Shown: positions 30,801 to 41,898 of the stretch, piece after piece | How positions within the stretch are numbered: position 1 is the first letter of the stretch | Layout: each line of letters begins with the position of its first letter | Origin: Pyrenophora tritici-repentis | Lineage: Eukaryota > Ascomycota > Dothideomycetes > Pleosporales > Pleosporaceae | Length of the DNA: 64,000 nucleotides | Reading direction: 5' to 3' | Assembly: GCF_003171515.1 (NCBI RefSeq) | Contig: NC_089391.1 | Location: forward strand, 4,898,001-4,962,000 | The notes under the pieces: generated by a model | What the model saw: only the letters and a program-made list of their open reading frames with translations | Told to the model about the DNA's origin: nothing | Database searches by the model: none | Translations under genes and position numbers: made by a program

Positions 30801-32389
30801 CCAGCCTCGAGATCTCGCGTCCATCTAGTCAATCAGTGACTGAGTCCGGTGTTTGTGATGTCTTAATGTAGGGTGTAATTGATCGTGATGCCGTAGTTAG
30901 GCGTGGTCGCTTCGTTTCCAGGTTTGTTTCCTGTATTATTCTTTGTAAGTCTGCATCATGCTGAAGTTTGTACTGTACCAGCTTTGTGATGTGTTTGTTC
31001 GGTTTGAACCAATCTGGGGTCTCCAAAGTTGGGTTGACATAGTAGCAGCTACTGATGTCATGGCGTTGTTCACAAGCAGGACATATGTCGCCAGCTTCTG
31101 CTGTATTCCTTTTCTGGAACTGCTTGGACTTGTTGCCAGGTGCATTCATTTTGCGTTTGTTTGTTTGCCTTTGGTTTCCCTGGCTAGGGTTGGTAGATGG
31201 CGCTCTAATTTGCACACTTGAGGCGTCCCCCTGTGTGTTCGAGTCGGATTCACCGCTCGCCGCGTAGGCTGCTTCACCCGTCATAAAGGCACTTCTTGAT
31301 TTGCCTCGTGTTGGGTGAGCTAGGCTCATGTGTTCGCGGAAGAGTTTCATCATCTGCCTTCTTTCTATATTGTTCCGGTCGCTTCCCGCTCCAGTGAATG
31401 TTGCCATCCATGCTGGGGCAATCTTAGAGACTGCTTTTAGGAAGTCGTCCACAACCAGCTTGCTTTGTATCACGTCCCCTATCTTTAGGGCTTCGGCGCG
31501 AGTTGCAGCTTGGTCGTATTCGCTGAGCCATGATTCCCAATTTTGCGGGCTTCTCATAGGTCTCAAGGAATCGTGGTACCTCTCTCGTACCCTTCTGATC
31601 TCATCGTCGAGGTCTACTCCAACTGCTACCTGGAGGTTTGTGATCCAGGTGCGGAGAGTTCCATGTTCCTCAAAGCAGCTCACTTGAAGGTGTGGGCTAA
31701 CTGTTGCATTCAGGTGTCTGATCATTGCCGCAATGTTTGTGCGTTCGTCTCGATAGTTTCGTTCGCGTATTTTGTATGATTCAAAAACCATCTTGAATTC
31801 CCTTGAGTCCCATCGTATGCCTCCTTCCCCTCCGCTGAGAGTTCTGAGTATCGAGCTGGTATGGCTGGAGTTTGAACAGCAGGGTTGACTATGTCAACTG
31901 TATCTTGTGTAGGCGCTCGGGCATTGGCTCTCGCGGTTCGTGTAGAGGAGGATGGAGCTGATGATGTATTTCTCAGAGCAGCGGCTGGTTCATAGTCGGA
32001 TACGAGTGGAGGGAGAGGTTCGGTCGGCTTTGTACGAGGCTGAGTGTTGCCCGCTGGATCTACAATGTCCCAGATCTCTAGGGCTTCGCATTGCATCTTG
32101 ATTTGGCGGTACCAGGGGATCCATTTGCTCGAGTCGGTGAGGATGACTGTTGCGTCCCTCTGGCTCTGGTTTGTCGCCATTATTGCGTGTTCGTTGCTCG
32201 TTATAGAGGCAGTGAGACTCTTAATTGTCAGATTAGATGAGATATTGCACAAAAGTGATGGATGTTCATGATTGATTGTATTGTTCTCTGTTCTAAGGTG
32301 CGCGCTGAGAGTTTTGTTCTGCTAAGACGCTAACCCATTATTAGCTAGCGGTGTCGGCACTTTCGGCTCGACACGCCTGCTATCTGACA

Positions 32390-33780
32390 AGAGCGCTCTC
32401 TAAGGCACAACGGTAGTGGTGGTACGACTCGTATTGTATTGACTAAGGAGCTATTCACACGTTCGTAGATCCGTGTTGCGTGCAGCTGCGTCCAAGCTCC
32501 CCGCTAGGACCCACCTGCACGTGTCACCAATCATGTGACTACTCCTCCGCTTGATACCACCAAGTCACTTACGGACTGTATTCTCAACAGTTTATATCGT
32601 TAAACACTTTAACGTTATAAGGATTTTTGCTTAAACGCGTTAACGTTTTAAGGTTTGCCAAAACGATTTAAAAACGATTTGCCCATGTATGTAACGGAGA
32701 ATGAGGTGTGAGCAGCAAAACTCTGACTAGCCGTGCCTGACTCTTTCCCATCATCAAGCTTTAGTGGTTCATTTGCCTTTTCAATCGTTGTGTCATCTTA
32801 GGCAAGGTATTTCTTAATTCTTTTTGCTTGTGCTGGGCTTTTTAAGGCTTCAGCCACCCTAGCTTCTGCATCCTTATTAGGTCGGAAGTTCTTCGGTCTT
32901 TTCAGATGATTCGGAACGAGATACTAGCAGTCCTTGTACTAGTGTTTGCCTCCGCAGATACATCTTGGTGTCCTCTGATAGCCTTTATTGGGGAACTGAG
33001 TGGGCGAAATCGTTGTTGTATTGAGAACCGCGAAGTGCTAGCTATATGGTGCGGGGTGCTGCCTAGAGGAGGCTAGCCCTTAAGCAGAAGGAGCTAGTCC
33101 TATAAGAGGAGAGCTAACTGGTGAGAAGTGAATGCATGGAGACTGGCTTGCCCGGCCGACAGCCTTCACTTGATGGTCGTTCCTCTTCCTAATTCGGACT
33201 CTGTTTTTCCGCGATACGTAGACTCGCGAATGTCCCGAGTGAGGCCGTAGAAAGACTAGTTCGTCGATGATACATCCTAAATTGTGCGACATAGTCCGCT
33301 AGCGATTGAATCTCATTTATCCTTCCGGTGGTCTCTTTTAAGATTAGGTCTTAGTGCGCTGATCCAGCCCACTCTGGTGCGATTGTTCGGACAATTGTTA
33401 GAAAGTCATCTTAGGCTCGATAGCCTGTCGTCTCAGGAAGGTCTGCCTCCCTGCATTGGTTTGTAATTTGAATCCAATCGTCAAGCCATTGTTCGAGGTT
33501 GCGGCCTCGAGGCTTCTCTTGCAGAGCGCGGTACTTAGTTACTAGCTCTCTGCTGCGTACAGCTGCTGTCGGTGCAAGCTGCTGTCGGTGCAAGCTGCTG
33601 TCGGTGCAAGCTGCTGCTTAAGCGCGATCAGTCGATCGTAAATCTCATCCTTTCCGTTAATTAGGTAGAGATGGCGGGTCGCGATCGTACGGCTGATTTC
33701 CATGAGAAGTTCGCCTTCTCTACGCTTCGCGTTCATGTATTCTGCTCTTTCAAATCTCCAGTCGTGAAGGAGATCACTGT
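32390..33780 (-). pseudogene. Decayed Copia gag/pol relic, downstream part (left arm)
   Basis: Reading leftward from 33780 the frame continues the gag fragment found at 44021-43786 (YSDLLHDWRFERAEYMNAKRR), then degrades through many TAG/TAA stops, consistent with RIP. hAT-3 interrupts it between 33780 and 43786. A triplicated GCTTGCACCGACAGCA-type unit lies near 33560-33610. Around 32600-32690 there is an AT-rich stretch with TTAAACGCGTTAA palindromes that resembles a hAT terminus. No intact gene. Confidence 0.65.
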
Positions 33781-34085
33781 ACATCGCCCAGTGTGTCCAT
33801 CAACCAAGTAAACCAAAAATCGCCCTCTTACTTGACTTGACTGACAAGAGTCCTTTACCTTGCTTGGTTGGTTGACGAGAAGCCCTTACTTTGCTTGGTT
33901 GGTTGACATTACTCGATAGAATTTCCCGATTTGATATCTATACTAATCTACAGGAGCATACTAGTTCGAAGAAGGTGCTTTTGACACTCAATTGCCGCTA
34001 CAGTCCCCGAATCGAGCCGATTTCGTTCATCCGTGATGACCTTCTTCGTCTGAGAGAATATCCTCTCACACTCAGCACTCATTGC

Positions 34086-34247
34086 CACAGTCCGCAACAA
34101 TCAATTAAGTGGGTCCTAGAAGGTTCAGATTGGATTGATTGATTACCGCTTTAAGCCTAGTAGTTACCTATAGGAGTTTAAGCCCTACCTAGATAGGTAA
34201 GTGGGTCTAGGAGAGTGACCGGATTGAATTGATTGTTGCGGAGTCTA
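34086..34247 (+). mobile_element. MITE family A, copy 2, in hAT-3
   Basis: 162 bp with exact 8-bp duplication CTCATTGC (34078-34085, 34248-34255). It has disrupted the dimerisation region just before the catalytic Glu of hAT-3. Its mirror copy is at 51055-51216. Confidence 0.92.
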
Positions 34248-35189
34248 CTCATTGCAGGACAACTAAACAGATCAAACGCCATCTTAGAGAGCACAGGATA
34301 GTCAGGTGCATGGCGAACCCACCACTCTAGAGGGTCTTCAACATCTCCATCAGCCTTATTAGTCCTAGATATAAATTGATCAAGGTCAGAGGTGACTCTT
34401 GCGCGCTTCTTTCCTCGCGTAGACGCCGTACTAGCGGCGACCCGCTGGCGACGCTTACGAGCTTGCTGGAGAAGATCAAGCGTCGTATCGCTATCAGTAC
34501 TAACCTCATTATCCTCCTCTTGTGTTGCTTCTGCTATCTCTGCTTCCGCAGCTGCTTCCTCGTATTGTACATACTCATCATGCACCACCCGCTTCGCCTC
34601 AGTGATCCATTTCTTCTCATGCTGCCATTCGATATCGAAATAGGTAAATTTATTCGCAGGATGGAGGGCGACAGCGCATCGGTAGGCTGGCGTAGCGTCC
34701 GTAAGGCCGTAGTATTCTTCAAGCTTGAGGCGGGCAGTATCAATAGCACAGGAATAGTATTCCGAAACCTGCTCGGGGTGATCGTCTGCGAACTTTCCGG
34801 CCTCTTGGAGCTTCTTAAAGAGAACGTCAAGTGACTCGAGTGTCTCATAGAGTGAGCCATGTGATCCTTCAAGGCCAGCTTTATTGGCCCGGCCTTCCAT
34901 GCGTTTGGTCAGATCTTTAAACGGCTTTAAGATGTTAAAGAAGTGCTCCAAATCAGTCCAATCGCGCTGAGTAATAGCGTCCTGTGAGATATCGTATCCT
35001 TCACCACTATAATTATAGTGGAGAAAGAACAAATCAATTGCGTTACGGAGCTTAAGAGCTCTCTCGATCATGGTGTCATGGTTTGGAACCTTGGTGTTCT
35101 GAGCACGGACCACGCCGGCGCCTCGGGTGCCGAGGCCCCGCTGCCCCACACATGTATTTAATTCTACCGAAGTTTCTTAGAAACTCGGT

Positions 35190-35200
35190 ACTGCAAAAAC
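35190..35200 (+). promoter_or_regulatory. Predicted transcript 5' end acting as self-primer
   Basis: ACTGCAAAAAC in the 5' LTR is the exact 11-nt reverse complement of the primer site at 35251-35261. In Tf1-type elements the RNA 5' end folds back to prime its own reverse transcription. If so, the R region starts at 35190. Confidence 0.6.
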
Positions 35201-35250
35201 TTTGTAATTCAACACAGTTTTAAATATCTGATCCTGTGAGACCCTAACAC

Positions 35251-35261
35251 GTTTTTGCAGT
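35251..35261 (+). promoter_or_regulatory. Primer-binding site for self-priming
   Basis: GTTTTTGCAGT begins 1 nt after the 5' LTR and does not begin TGG as tRNA-primed sites usually do. It pairs perfectly with 35190-35200. Confidence 0.65.
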
Positions 35262-35427
35262 CCATTAAACGCCTCTGACAGCAACCTGGCGTCCTTGGCC
35301 AGTTGCTCCTAACCTGACAGCGCCTTAACTGCGCTCTGACAGCGCTCTAACAGCGCTCTAATAGCAACCCAGCGCGTGCGGCTAGTTGCAGATCCCCACA
35401 GTTCCCGCGACACGGTAGACCAACGCC

Positions 35428-37587
35428 ATGTCCACCCAGTTCCCAGACGGCAATGCCGCCGACGCGCCCCATGTGGGAGACGCCTCGGGCAGCGACGCCA
35501 ACCCTACCGCCGGTGCAACGATCAGCCCCGGTAAGAGCGCGAGGTCTTTCGCTAGACCTACCGTGGCTTCCACCGCCCGCAGCAGCGCCTTGCCACGCGC
35601 TACCGGGTCCGCCAACTTACGCCAAATCAGCAACCCAGCTGTACCTGGCGCCTTCGGAAACGAGCAGCTAGAGCAGCAGGGCTATGACGCCGACTCAGAT
35701 AACGACGAGGCCGACATTACCCAAATCCACCATCTAGTACCATCGCGCCCGTTATCACCTGTCGTAGACGCTCAAGACTCTAGCGACTCCTTTCAACCGT
35801 CCCCGCCTAACGTCACTACAACCCGCGGCCGCGCAGGCTTTCAGTACCCCGCTCTCCGACAGCGGTCGGACGCCCAGCGCACTGATAACCCCTTTACGTA
35901 CCAAACAGAAGACGGCAACCATACTAGCTACGCCCTCTCTCCGCCTACATGGGACCCGCTACCCTCGCCTACGCCACGCACAGAGGGGACTACCTCAAAG
36001 CCCGTCCGCAAAGTCATTGGCTACGTAATCCCCAAAACTGACTTGCCTCAAGGCAGTCAGCCAACTCTAGCCGCCTATGAGTACGACGCCAACGGCGAGC
36101 CCAGGCTAGTAGGAGAACTTGACGAAGCTTTTGTTAAAGGCTCAACCACGGAAGCTGGAGAGAAACTCTACCAGTTCTGCTTTGACACCGTCCACACCCT
36201 ACATAACGACCTCGCCAATCTTCAAGAGCGCCTGACGGACGCTCAGGAAGACCTCATCGACGAGCGCGTCGCCAAACTCAACTCCGAAAAGCAGGTAAAG
36301 TTCCTTACAAACCAGCTTCAAGAGGTGAGAGGCAGCCTCCACGTAGCCAACCAAGACCTCCAGTCGAAACTCGACACCGCTGAGCGACGAGCCGAACGCT
36401 ACCTCCAGCGCAAGGAGGAGTACAAGACCGCCCTTAACCAAGAGTCTACCGCGCACGGCGAAACCAAAGAAAAGCTTAAAGCCTATGCTAGCACCGCGCG
36501 CCCATCTCTACGCGGCAAACCGCATGACTCCATCTCTGACGAATCAGATGGACCCGTTAGCGTACGCCGCCACCGCTCAGCTACCAAACTTAGCCCTGAC
36601 GCTCCGCTGCCCGCCACAACGCAGCGACGATCTAAACAACCTGAACCCGCGGTCTTTGAGGGCCCTACAGGCACAAAGGCCTCTACCTACCAGAAATGGA
36701 AACTCGACATGCAGAGCTGGTTCCGTGCCCATCCGTACCCTTTCGCCAACAACGAGGAGGAGCAACTAGACTACATCCGCATGAAAACCACCGGCGTAGC
36801 CTGGGATAATATCTCGAGCGGATGGTTTGTCGAAGGAGACGAGTTCCATACTGCACAAGAAGCGTGGGATATCCTCGACGCCTGCTACGGCCGTTTGAAT
36901 ACCCGCCTAGATGCCCACAACTTCTACGAAAAGGAAGGCTTCATGAAGCCTGGTGAGACTATCACCTCCTACCTGGCCCGCTTCAAAGCCGGCGTCGCTC
37001 CCTTGAAATGGGACGACGAGGAAAAGACTCTGCAAGCCTACAAGAAGTTGCCAGACCAGTGGCGCAGCCGAGCGGAGCACCTCATGAGCGACGACACCTT
37101 CACCAAGGACTTTGCCAAGTTCAGCCACAAGCTCCGACACCTCGAACAACTTCACTCCGCCCTCCAGCCCTCTCACAACCCTAGCAAGGGTAATAGTGGA
37201 GGTAGCGGTCGTGGCGGCGGCGGCGGCAATAACCGCAACCGCAATCGCAACGCCGACAACGCGCAGCCCAAAGGCAGCGGAGCCAACCAATTTATTATCA
37301 ACAAACCCTACAGGGAGCGCACTGTCATGGAGACCCAGGTCCTAGCTGAATTGGAACGCTGCTTCAAGTGCACCCGTGCAGGCCACAAGTCTAACTCCGA
37401 CGACGCGCCCTGCAAGGACATGGACAAGCTCACTTCAATGGGCCGCTACCCCGAAGTCCTCACCGCCTTGAACGAAGCCCGCAAGGCCGCCGGCGTCCCT
37501 ATCCCTAAGGCCGCCGTACGCATTAACGCCGTCCGAGCCCCTACTCCTCCAGCGGCCGCCTCTGACGCCCGCTCGGAAAACGAGTAG
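35428..37587 (+). CDS. Chromovirus Gag (719 aa)
   Basis: Uninterrupted frame from MSTQFPDGNAADA. The N-terminal 200 residues are Ser/Pro-rich and probably disordered; about 230-350 is a coiled coil (NDLANLQERLTDAQEDLIDE ...). The retrotrans_gag-like capsid follows (KWKLDMQSWFRAHPYPF, GWFVEGDEFHTAQEAWDILD, MKPGETITSYLARFKAGV). After a glycine/asparagine-rich linker comes a zinc knuckle variant (CFKCTRAGHK ... C, with a longer last spacing). It assembles the virus-like particle in the cytoplasm. The frame is intact and ends TAG 6 nt after a GGAAAAC sequence, directly followed by a hairpin. Confidence 0.9.
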   Translation: MSTQFPDGNAADAPHVGDASGSDANPTAGATISPGKSARSFARPTVASTARSSALPRATGSANLRQISNPAVPGAFGNEQLEQQGYDADSDNDEADITQIHHLVPSRPLSPVVDAQDSSDSFQPSPPNVTTTRGRAGFQYPALRQRSDAQRTDNPFTYQTEDGNHTSYALSPPTWDPLPSPTPRTEGTTSKPVRKVIGYVIPKTDLPQGSQPTLAAYEYDANGEPRLVGELDEAFVKGSTTEAGEKLYQFCFDTVHTLHNDLANLQERLTDAQEDLIDERVAKLNSEKQVKFLTNQLQEVRGSLHVANQDLQSKLDTAERRAERYLQRKEEYKTALNQESTAHGETKEKLKAYASTARPSLRGKPHDSISDESDGPVSVRRHRSATKLSPDAPLPATTQRRSKQPEPAVFEGPTGTKASTYQKWKLDMQSWFRAHPYPFANNEEEQLDYIRMKTTGVAWDNISSGWFVEGDEFHTAQEAWDILDACYGRLNTRLDAHNFYEKEGFMKPGETITSYLARFKAGVAPLKWDDEEKTLQAYKKLPDQWRSRAEHLMSDDTFTKDFAKFSHKLRHLEQLHSALQPSHNPSKGNSGGSGRGGGGGNNRNRNRNADNAQPKGSGANQFIINKPYRERTVMETQVLAELERCFKCTRAGHKSNSDDAPCKDMDKLTSMGRYPEVLTALNEARKAAGVPIPKAAVRINAVRAPTPPAAASDARSENE

Positions 37588-40500
37588 TCCCTGGCGAAAG
37601 TCGCCCCCAGGGACCCCAAGAGCCTGAGAAACTCAATAAAGAACCCTTGAATACACCTGAACCTACAACGCCCCCTTCTCCTACTGCCGAAGACTGCGAC
37701 GACAACGACACTGAACCTGACCCCACACTGCAAGCAATCCTGGACCGGATCAAGAACCTGGAACGCCCTGCTGCCCCACGGGTTCGCGTCTCCGCCATCG
37801 CAGCCGCCGCTATTCGTGGCAATACTTATCTCCCTATGGTAGGTCAGCAATTAGTATTCAAAGGGATGATATCTCCCTCTCAACAACCATCCTCACACGT
37901 AGAACTCATGGGTGACTCTGGTTGTGCTTCTCTCTTCATTGATGAATCTCATGCTCGCGCACACAAATACGAATTAATTCCGCTCCAAGACCCAGCTGTC
38001 CTGGAGCTCGCAGACGGCACCCAAGTTGCCAACGTTACCCATATGACACGGGTACACGTAACTTTCGACACCCACCATGAACAAGTCCTTGCCTATGTGA
38101 CCAAAGTTAGCGGAGTGCAAATGATCCTTGGCACTCCCTGGTTTCAAATCCACAACCCCCAGGTAAACTGGGACACTATGTCAATAGTATTCAACTCAGA
38201 CCATTGCATTCGCAACTGCCTAGAAAACCACAAGCCATGCATGGCTGCTAGTAGCCGACACCGCAAACACCCAGCGCCCCCAGCCTATGAGCTTAAAAAA
38301 GCTCGCCATCCTAAGGCTCCTCAACATCCCCCGCCTATCGACATCGCTTTTATCTCAAGCCGGGTGGCCGCCATTTCAGTGACAAGAGGAGAACAGGTCT
38401 GCCTAACCTCTATGGAAGAGGTTGAAAGACTTTGCAATATGACCGACCAAGAATGGACGGATACCCAACTGCTGCGTGCGGCAGGAGCCAAAGTCCTCCC
38501 TGAAGACTTTGAAAAGTTTCGCGATCGAATGGAGCGCCCCCACATGAGTAAAGAGGAAATCCTGGCTAAGCTGCCAGAGGTCCTCCATCCCCTCTACCAT
38601 GGCTTCGACCCACGAGAGGCCGATGAGATCCCTCCGCAGCGAGACAAGCTGGACCACGCTATTGAAATCCAGTTAGACCCCGAAACCGGAAAACCGCCTC
38701 GCCCTTCATCACAGCGGCTAAGGCCGCTATCCCGCGACGAAGCCCGAGCTGTGAAGCTCTACATTGACGATATGATCCGGAAAGGCCACATTGAACGTAG
38801 CACCTCTGAATGGGCTGCCCCCCTCCTAGTAGTCAAGAAACCTGGAGGAGGTATCCGAATTTGCGTGGACTATCGAGGACTTAATGCCCATACCATCAAG
38901 AACCGTAACACCCCTCCGTTGATACGCGACATGCTCACCAAGCTATCCAAGGCCAAATTCTTCTCTAAGGTAGACGTTATCGCCGCCTTCAATAAAATCC
39001 GGATTAAAGAAGAGCATAAACACCTCTCAGCGTTCATTACGCCATACGGCCTGTACCAGTACACCGTAATGCCCTTTGGAATGTGCAACAGCCCTGGAAC
39101 ATTTCAAGCCTACATCAACGACGTCCTCCATGAGTACCTGGACGAATTTTGCATGGCCTACCTAGACGACGTCATCATATTCAGCGAAACAAGGGAAGAG
39201 CATGATGACCATCTACTCCGAGTGGTCACACGCCTGTCCAACGCTGGGCTCCCCATGGACATCCTGAAATCTGAATTCTTCCAAGAAGAAGTCAAGTTTC
39301 TTGGCTTATTATCACACCGAACGGTATAAAGATGGACCCAGAAAAGGTCAGTGCTATACAGGACTGGCTTCTACCCAAGTCCCTCAAGGATGTCCAAGCC
39401 TTCCTTGGCTTTGCCAATTTCTATCGCCGTTTTATATATGGCTTCTCTGATATCGCCAAACCTCTCACCCATCTCACCCGCGGAGATCCAAAGCTGTTTC
39501 AAATGACCCCCGAAGCTTCGCGAGCCTTTGACCTGCTCAAGCAGGCATTCTGTAGCGAGGTGGTCCTCGCCCATTTTAACCCAGACCTCAAATGCATCCT
39601 GGAAACCGACGCCTCTGACTACGTCTACGCTGCAGTGCTCTCCCAAATTCAAAGCGACGACACTATACGCCCTGTCGCGTACCTCTCCAAAAAGATGACT
39701 CCTACGGAGTGCAACTATGAGATCTACGACAAGGAACTGCTGGCAATAGTCCGCGCCTTCGAGGAATGGCGCCCGGAGCTCGCAGGCGCCGCCGACACAG
39801 TAGAAGTACTTACTGACCATCGAGGCCTCGAATACTTCCGCTCTAAACGCCACCTTAACCGCCGACAAGCCCGCTGGGCCGAGTTCTTAGAGGAATTCGA
39901 CTTTAAAGTCAAGTATCGGCCTGGAAAACAAGGCACGAAGCCAGACAGCCTCACCAGAAGGACAGGTGACCTGCCTGAGAGTGTCACCGACGACCGCGTC
40001 CAGCACCAGTGTCAGACCATCCTTGGCGACCACCGGTGGGATGGAGGCAGCCATGAAGCTATCCGCCTTGCTGGCCTCTGCTTAGGAGAAGCCGAGTGCG
40101 ACCTGCCCTCTATCTTATCCCTCATGCATGAATCCGGAGAAGGCATGTCACGCGTGGGCACCGCCATGGTTAGGCTAGCCCGCCTCACTCTCCAAGGACA
40201 ACATGACCCTTACGACGACCTTGTAGCAGCCGATGAAATGACTACCCAAGAAATTGTCGATGCCCTCTACCCTACAGACGCCCGCCTTACCGCTATCCGC
40301 GACGCACTCAACAACGGCCATCGACGTATCCCTCACCACCTTATTGCTGAAGGTGTGCGGTTGGAACTGGGCGATCTTGAAACCAACGCTGAGAGAAAGC
40401 TTTTTATGCGCTATAACCGCCTTCTTGTCCCATTCAGCGAGAAACTGAGGACCCGCATTATAAAAGATATCCATGACTCCCTGCCAGGAGGGCACGGGGG

Positions 40501-41581
40501 TCGCACCACAACATACCAGCAGGTGAGCCAATGGTACTATTGGCAAGGCATGACCGACACTATCGCAAGGTTCACTAACAACTGCACCACCTGCCGGCGC
40601 TCCAAAGTCAACCGCCACGCTAAGCATGGCCTCCTGCACCCATTGCCTGTGCCAGAGAAATACTGGACGGACATCTCTATCGATTTCATTACGCCGCTGC
40701 CACCCTCAAAGTGGTGCGGCCACTCATACCGACACATCATGGTGGTCGTGGATAGGCTGTCGAAGAAGAAGAAGTTTATCGCCATTGAGAACATGGAGGT
40801 ACTAACTATCGTCGACAAGTTTCTCGAATACATCTGGAGAGAAGAGGGCTACCCAAAGACCCTAGTTTCAGACCGAGGCCGCCAATTCACATCCCACTTT
40901 TGGCGCCGCCTTTGCGACCGCGTCGGCACAGCACCAAAGCTCTCAACTGCCTATCATCCTGAGACAGATGGCCAAACAGAAAACGCCAACGCGGACTTGA
41001 AGCAGTACCTGCGCTCGTACGTGAACTACCTGCAGGATGACTGGGCCCAGCTCCTACCTTTAGCTGAATTCGAAGCCAACTCCGCTATAAGCTCCGCTAC
41101 TGGAGTTTCCCCATTTCAAGCAACAAAGGGCTACCAACCTCGCTCCGGCCTAGAACCAGCCCACGCCATCACTAACGCCACCCCAGCTGCAGCACAGCGG
41201 CGCGCTGCTGACTCCCTCACAAACCGCATTGACGCAACCCGTCGGTACCTCCGCGATGAGATCGCCTGGACCCAGGAACGCATGAAAGACTTCGCTGATG
41301 TCCACCGCCATCCAGCCCCCCGCTTCGCTGTTGGCGACTGGGTGCTCCTCAACGCTAAACATATTAAGACCGAAAGGCCAGTCAAGTCGCTAGACCACAA
41401 GAATATGGGTCCCTACCAGATTACCCGTGTTATTGACAACATGGCCTATGAGCTAGACCTGCCAGATAGCCTTAAGAACATTTTTCCCGCTTTTCATCCG
41501 TGGCTGCTCCAACCATATGAGGATGACGCTCTACCTGGACAGCCCAGAGCTAACGACAACGCTCCCCCGAAGTCCATTTGA
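37566..41581 (+). pseudogene. Chromovirus Pol: protease, RT, RNase H, integrase; one frameshift in RT
   Basis: The frame is open from 37566 and overlaps gag by 22 nt. It has an aspartic protease (GDSGCASLFI), RT (RICVDYRGLNAHT, MPFGMCNSPGTF, AYLDDVIIFS), a frameshift near 39305-39315 (FLGLLSHRTV then stop; a related frame resumes at 39332), RNase H (LETDASDYVYAAV, NYEIYDKELLAI), and integrase with an HHCC finger and the DD35E core (SIDFITPLP, VSDRGRQFTSHFW, DGQTENANADLKQY). One lost base explains the break. With both LTRs identical, the damage is recent or the copy was mobilised in trans. Confidence 0.9.
37575..37613 (+). promoter_or_regulatory. Candidate -1 ribosomal frameshift signal at the gag/pol junction
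   Basis: GGAAAAC (37575-37581) is read G GAA AAC in gag. A 6-nt spacer GAGTAG contains the gag stop. A hairpin follows at 37588-37613: TCCCT pairs with AGGGA, and GGCG with CGCC around an AAAGT loop, with a 3-nt bulge. The pol frame is -1 to gag and is open from 37566. The heptamer is not a perfect X XXY YYZ site. Confidence 0.5.
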
Positions 41582-41898
41582 ACGATGAGGGCGACACAGA
41601 GTATGTTATCGCTCAAGTCTTAGACTCCCGCATACGAAATACAATGAACGACCCCTATACTGGCCGCCGTGGTTGCCTCCAGTACAAAGTTGAATGGGTC
41701 GGCAACGACCAGTCTGAAGGCTGGCAACCCTACTTCAACCTGCGCGGCAGCAAGGAGTCAGTCCAGGACTTTCACGACCGCAACCCTGGGCGCCCTGGGC
41801 CTCACGCCACCTTTCATGATTATGACGACAACGGGCAGCTTGCCGTTGCCCTGCTTTGTGTTTTCAATGGAAGTTTGAACGCTCAGTCGGGACTTTGA
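41581..41898 (+). pseudogene. C-terminal chromodomain of Pol, out of frame
   Basis: The frame carries EYVIAQVLDSRIRN, LQYKVEWVGND, EGWQPYFNLRGS and VQDFHDRNP, a chromodomain of the chromovirus integrase C-terminus, which directs integration toward marked chromatin. It overlaps the Pol stop by a few bases in another frame, and a one-base change would fuse it to the integrase. No independent ATG with good context is seen, so a frameshifted tail is more likely than a separate gene. Confidence 0.8.

Larger units (their letters stand above)
27092..32180 (-). pseudogene. Copia Gag-Pol polyprotein, several lesions
   Basis: The order on the minus strand is Gag (from MATNQSQRDA, 32180) with a C-terminal CX2CX3HX4C knuckle, protease (ILDSGSTTHIC), GAG-pre-integrase (LWHKRLGHPG), integrase (VAIDFHEYEDG, ETDNE, AQNGGAERSGG), reverse transcriptase (FFYVDDIIV) and RNase H (TEAELLALSQ, DNQQTIRL). 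Lesions: a frameshift in Gag near 31800; an in-frame TGA at 30829-30831 between Gag and protease; a loss of roughly 15-20 codons at about 28780, at the start of RT; and MITE insertions at 27759-27886 and 27362-27523 in RNase H. The TGA may be a recoding site rather than damage. Confidence 0.9.
26874..32389 (-). mobile_element. Copia (Ty1) LTR retrotransposon, LTRs 164 bp
   Basis: Direct 164-bp LTRs at 26874-27037 and 32226-32389 read TGTCAGATTAG...TATCTGACA and appear identical. A purine-rich tract abuts the 3' LTR (complement of CACCCCCTCAGCTTGG at 27038). The primer site next to the 5' LTR is ATTAAGAGTCTCA on the minus strand. Flanking 5-mers do not match (CTAGT versus AGAGC). Two MITEs have inserted in the pol gene. 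Confidence 0.92.

Noticed and set aside
33560..33610. Three short direct units as a CRISPR-like array
   Set aside because: Units of 16 bp without variable spacers in a eukaryotic transposon relic; a short tandem repeat coding for a Gln/Ala/Pro stretch.
34178..35149. Independent gene reading from the LTR into hAT-3 (324 codons)
   Set aside because: It is the C-terminal half of the hAT-3 transposase with its start displaced by the gypsy LTR; the right arm shows the undisturbed version.
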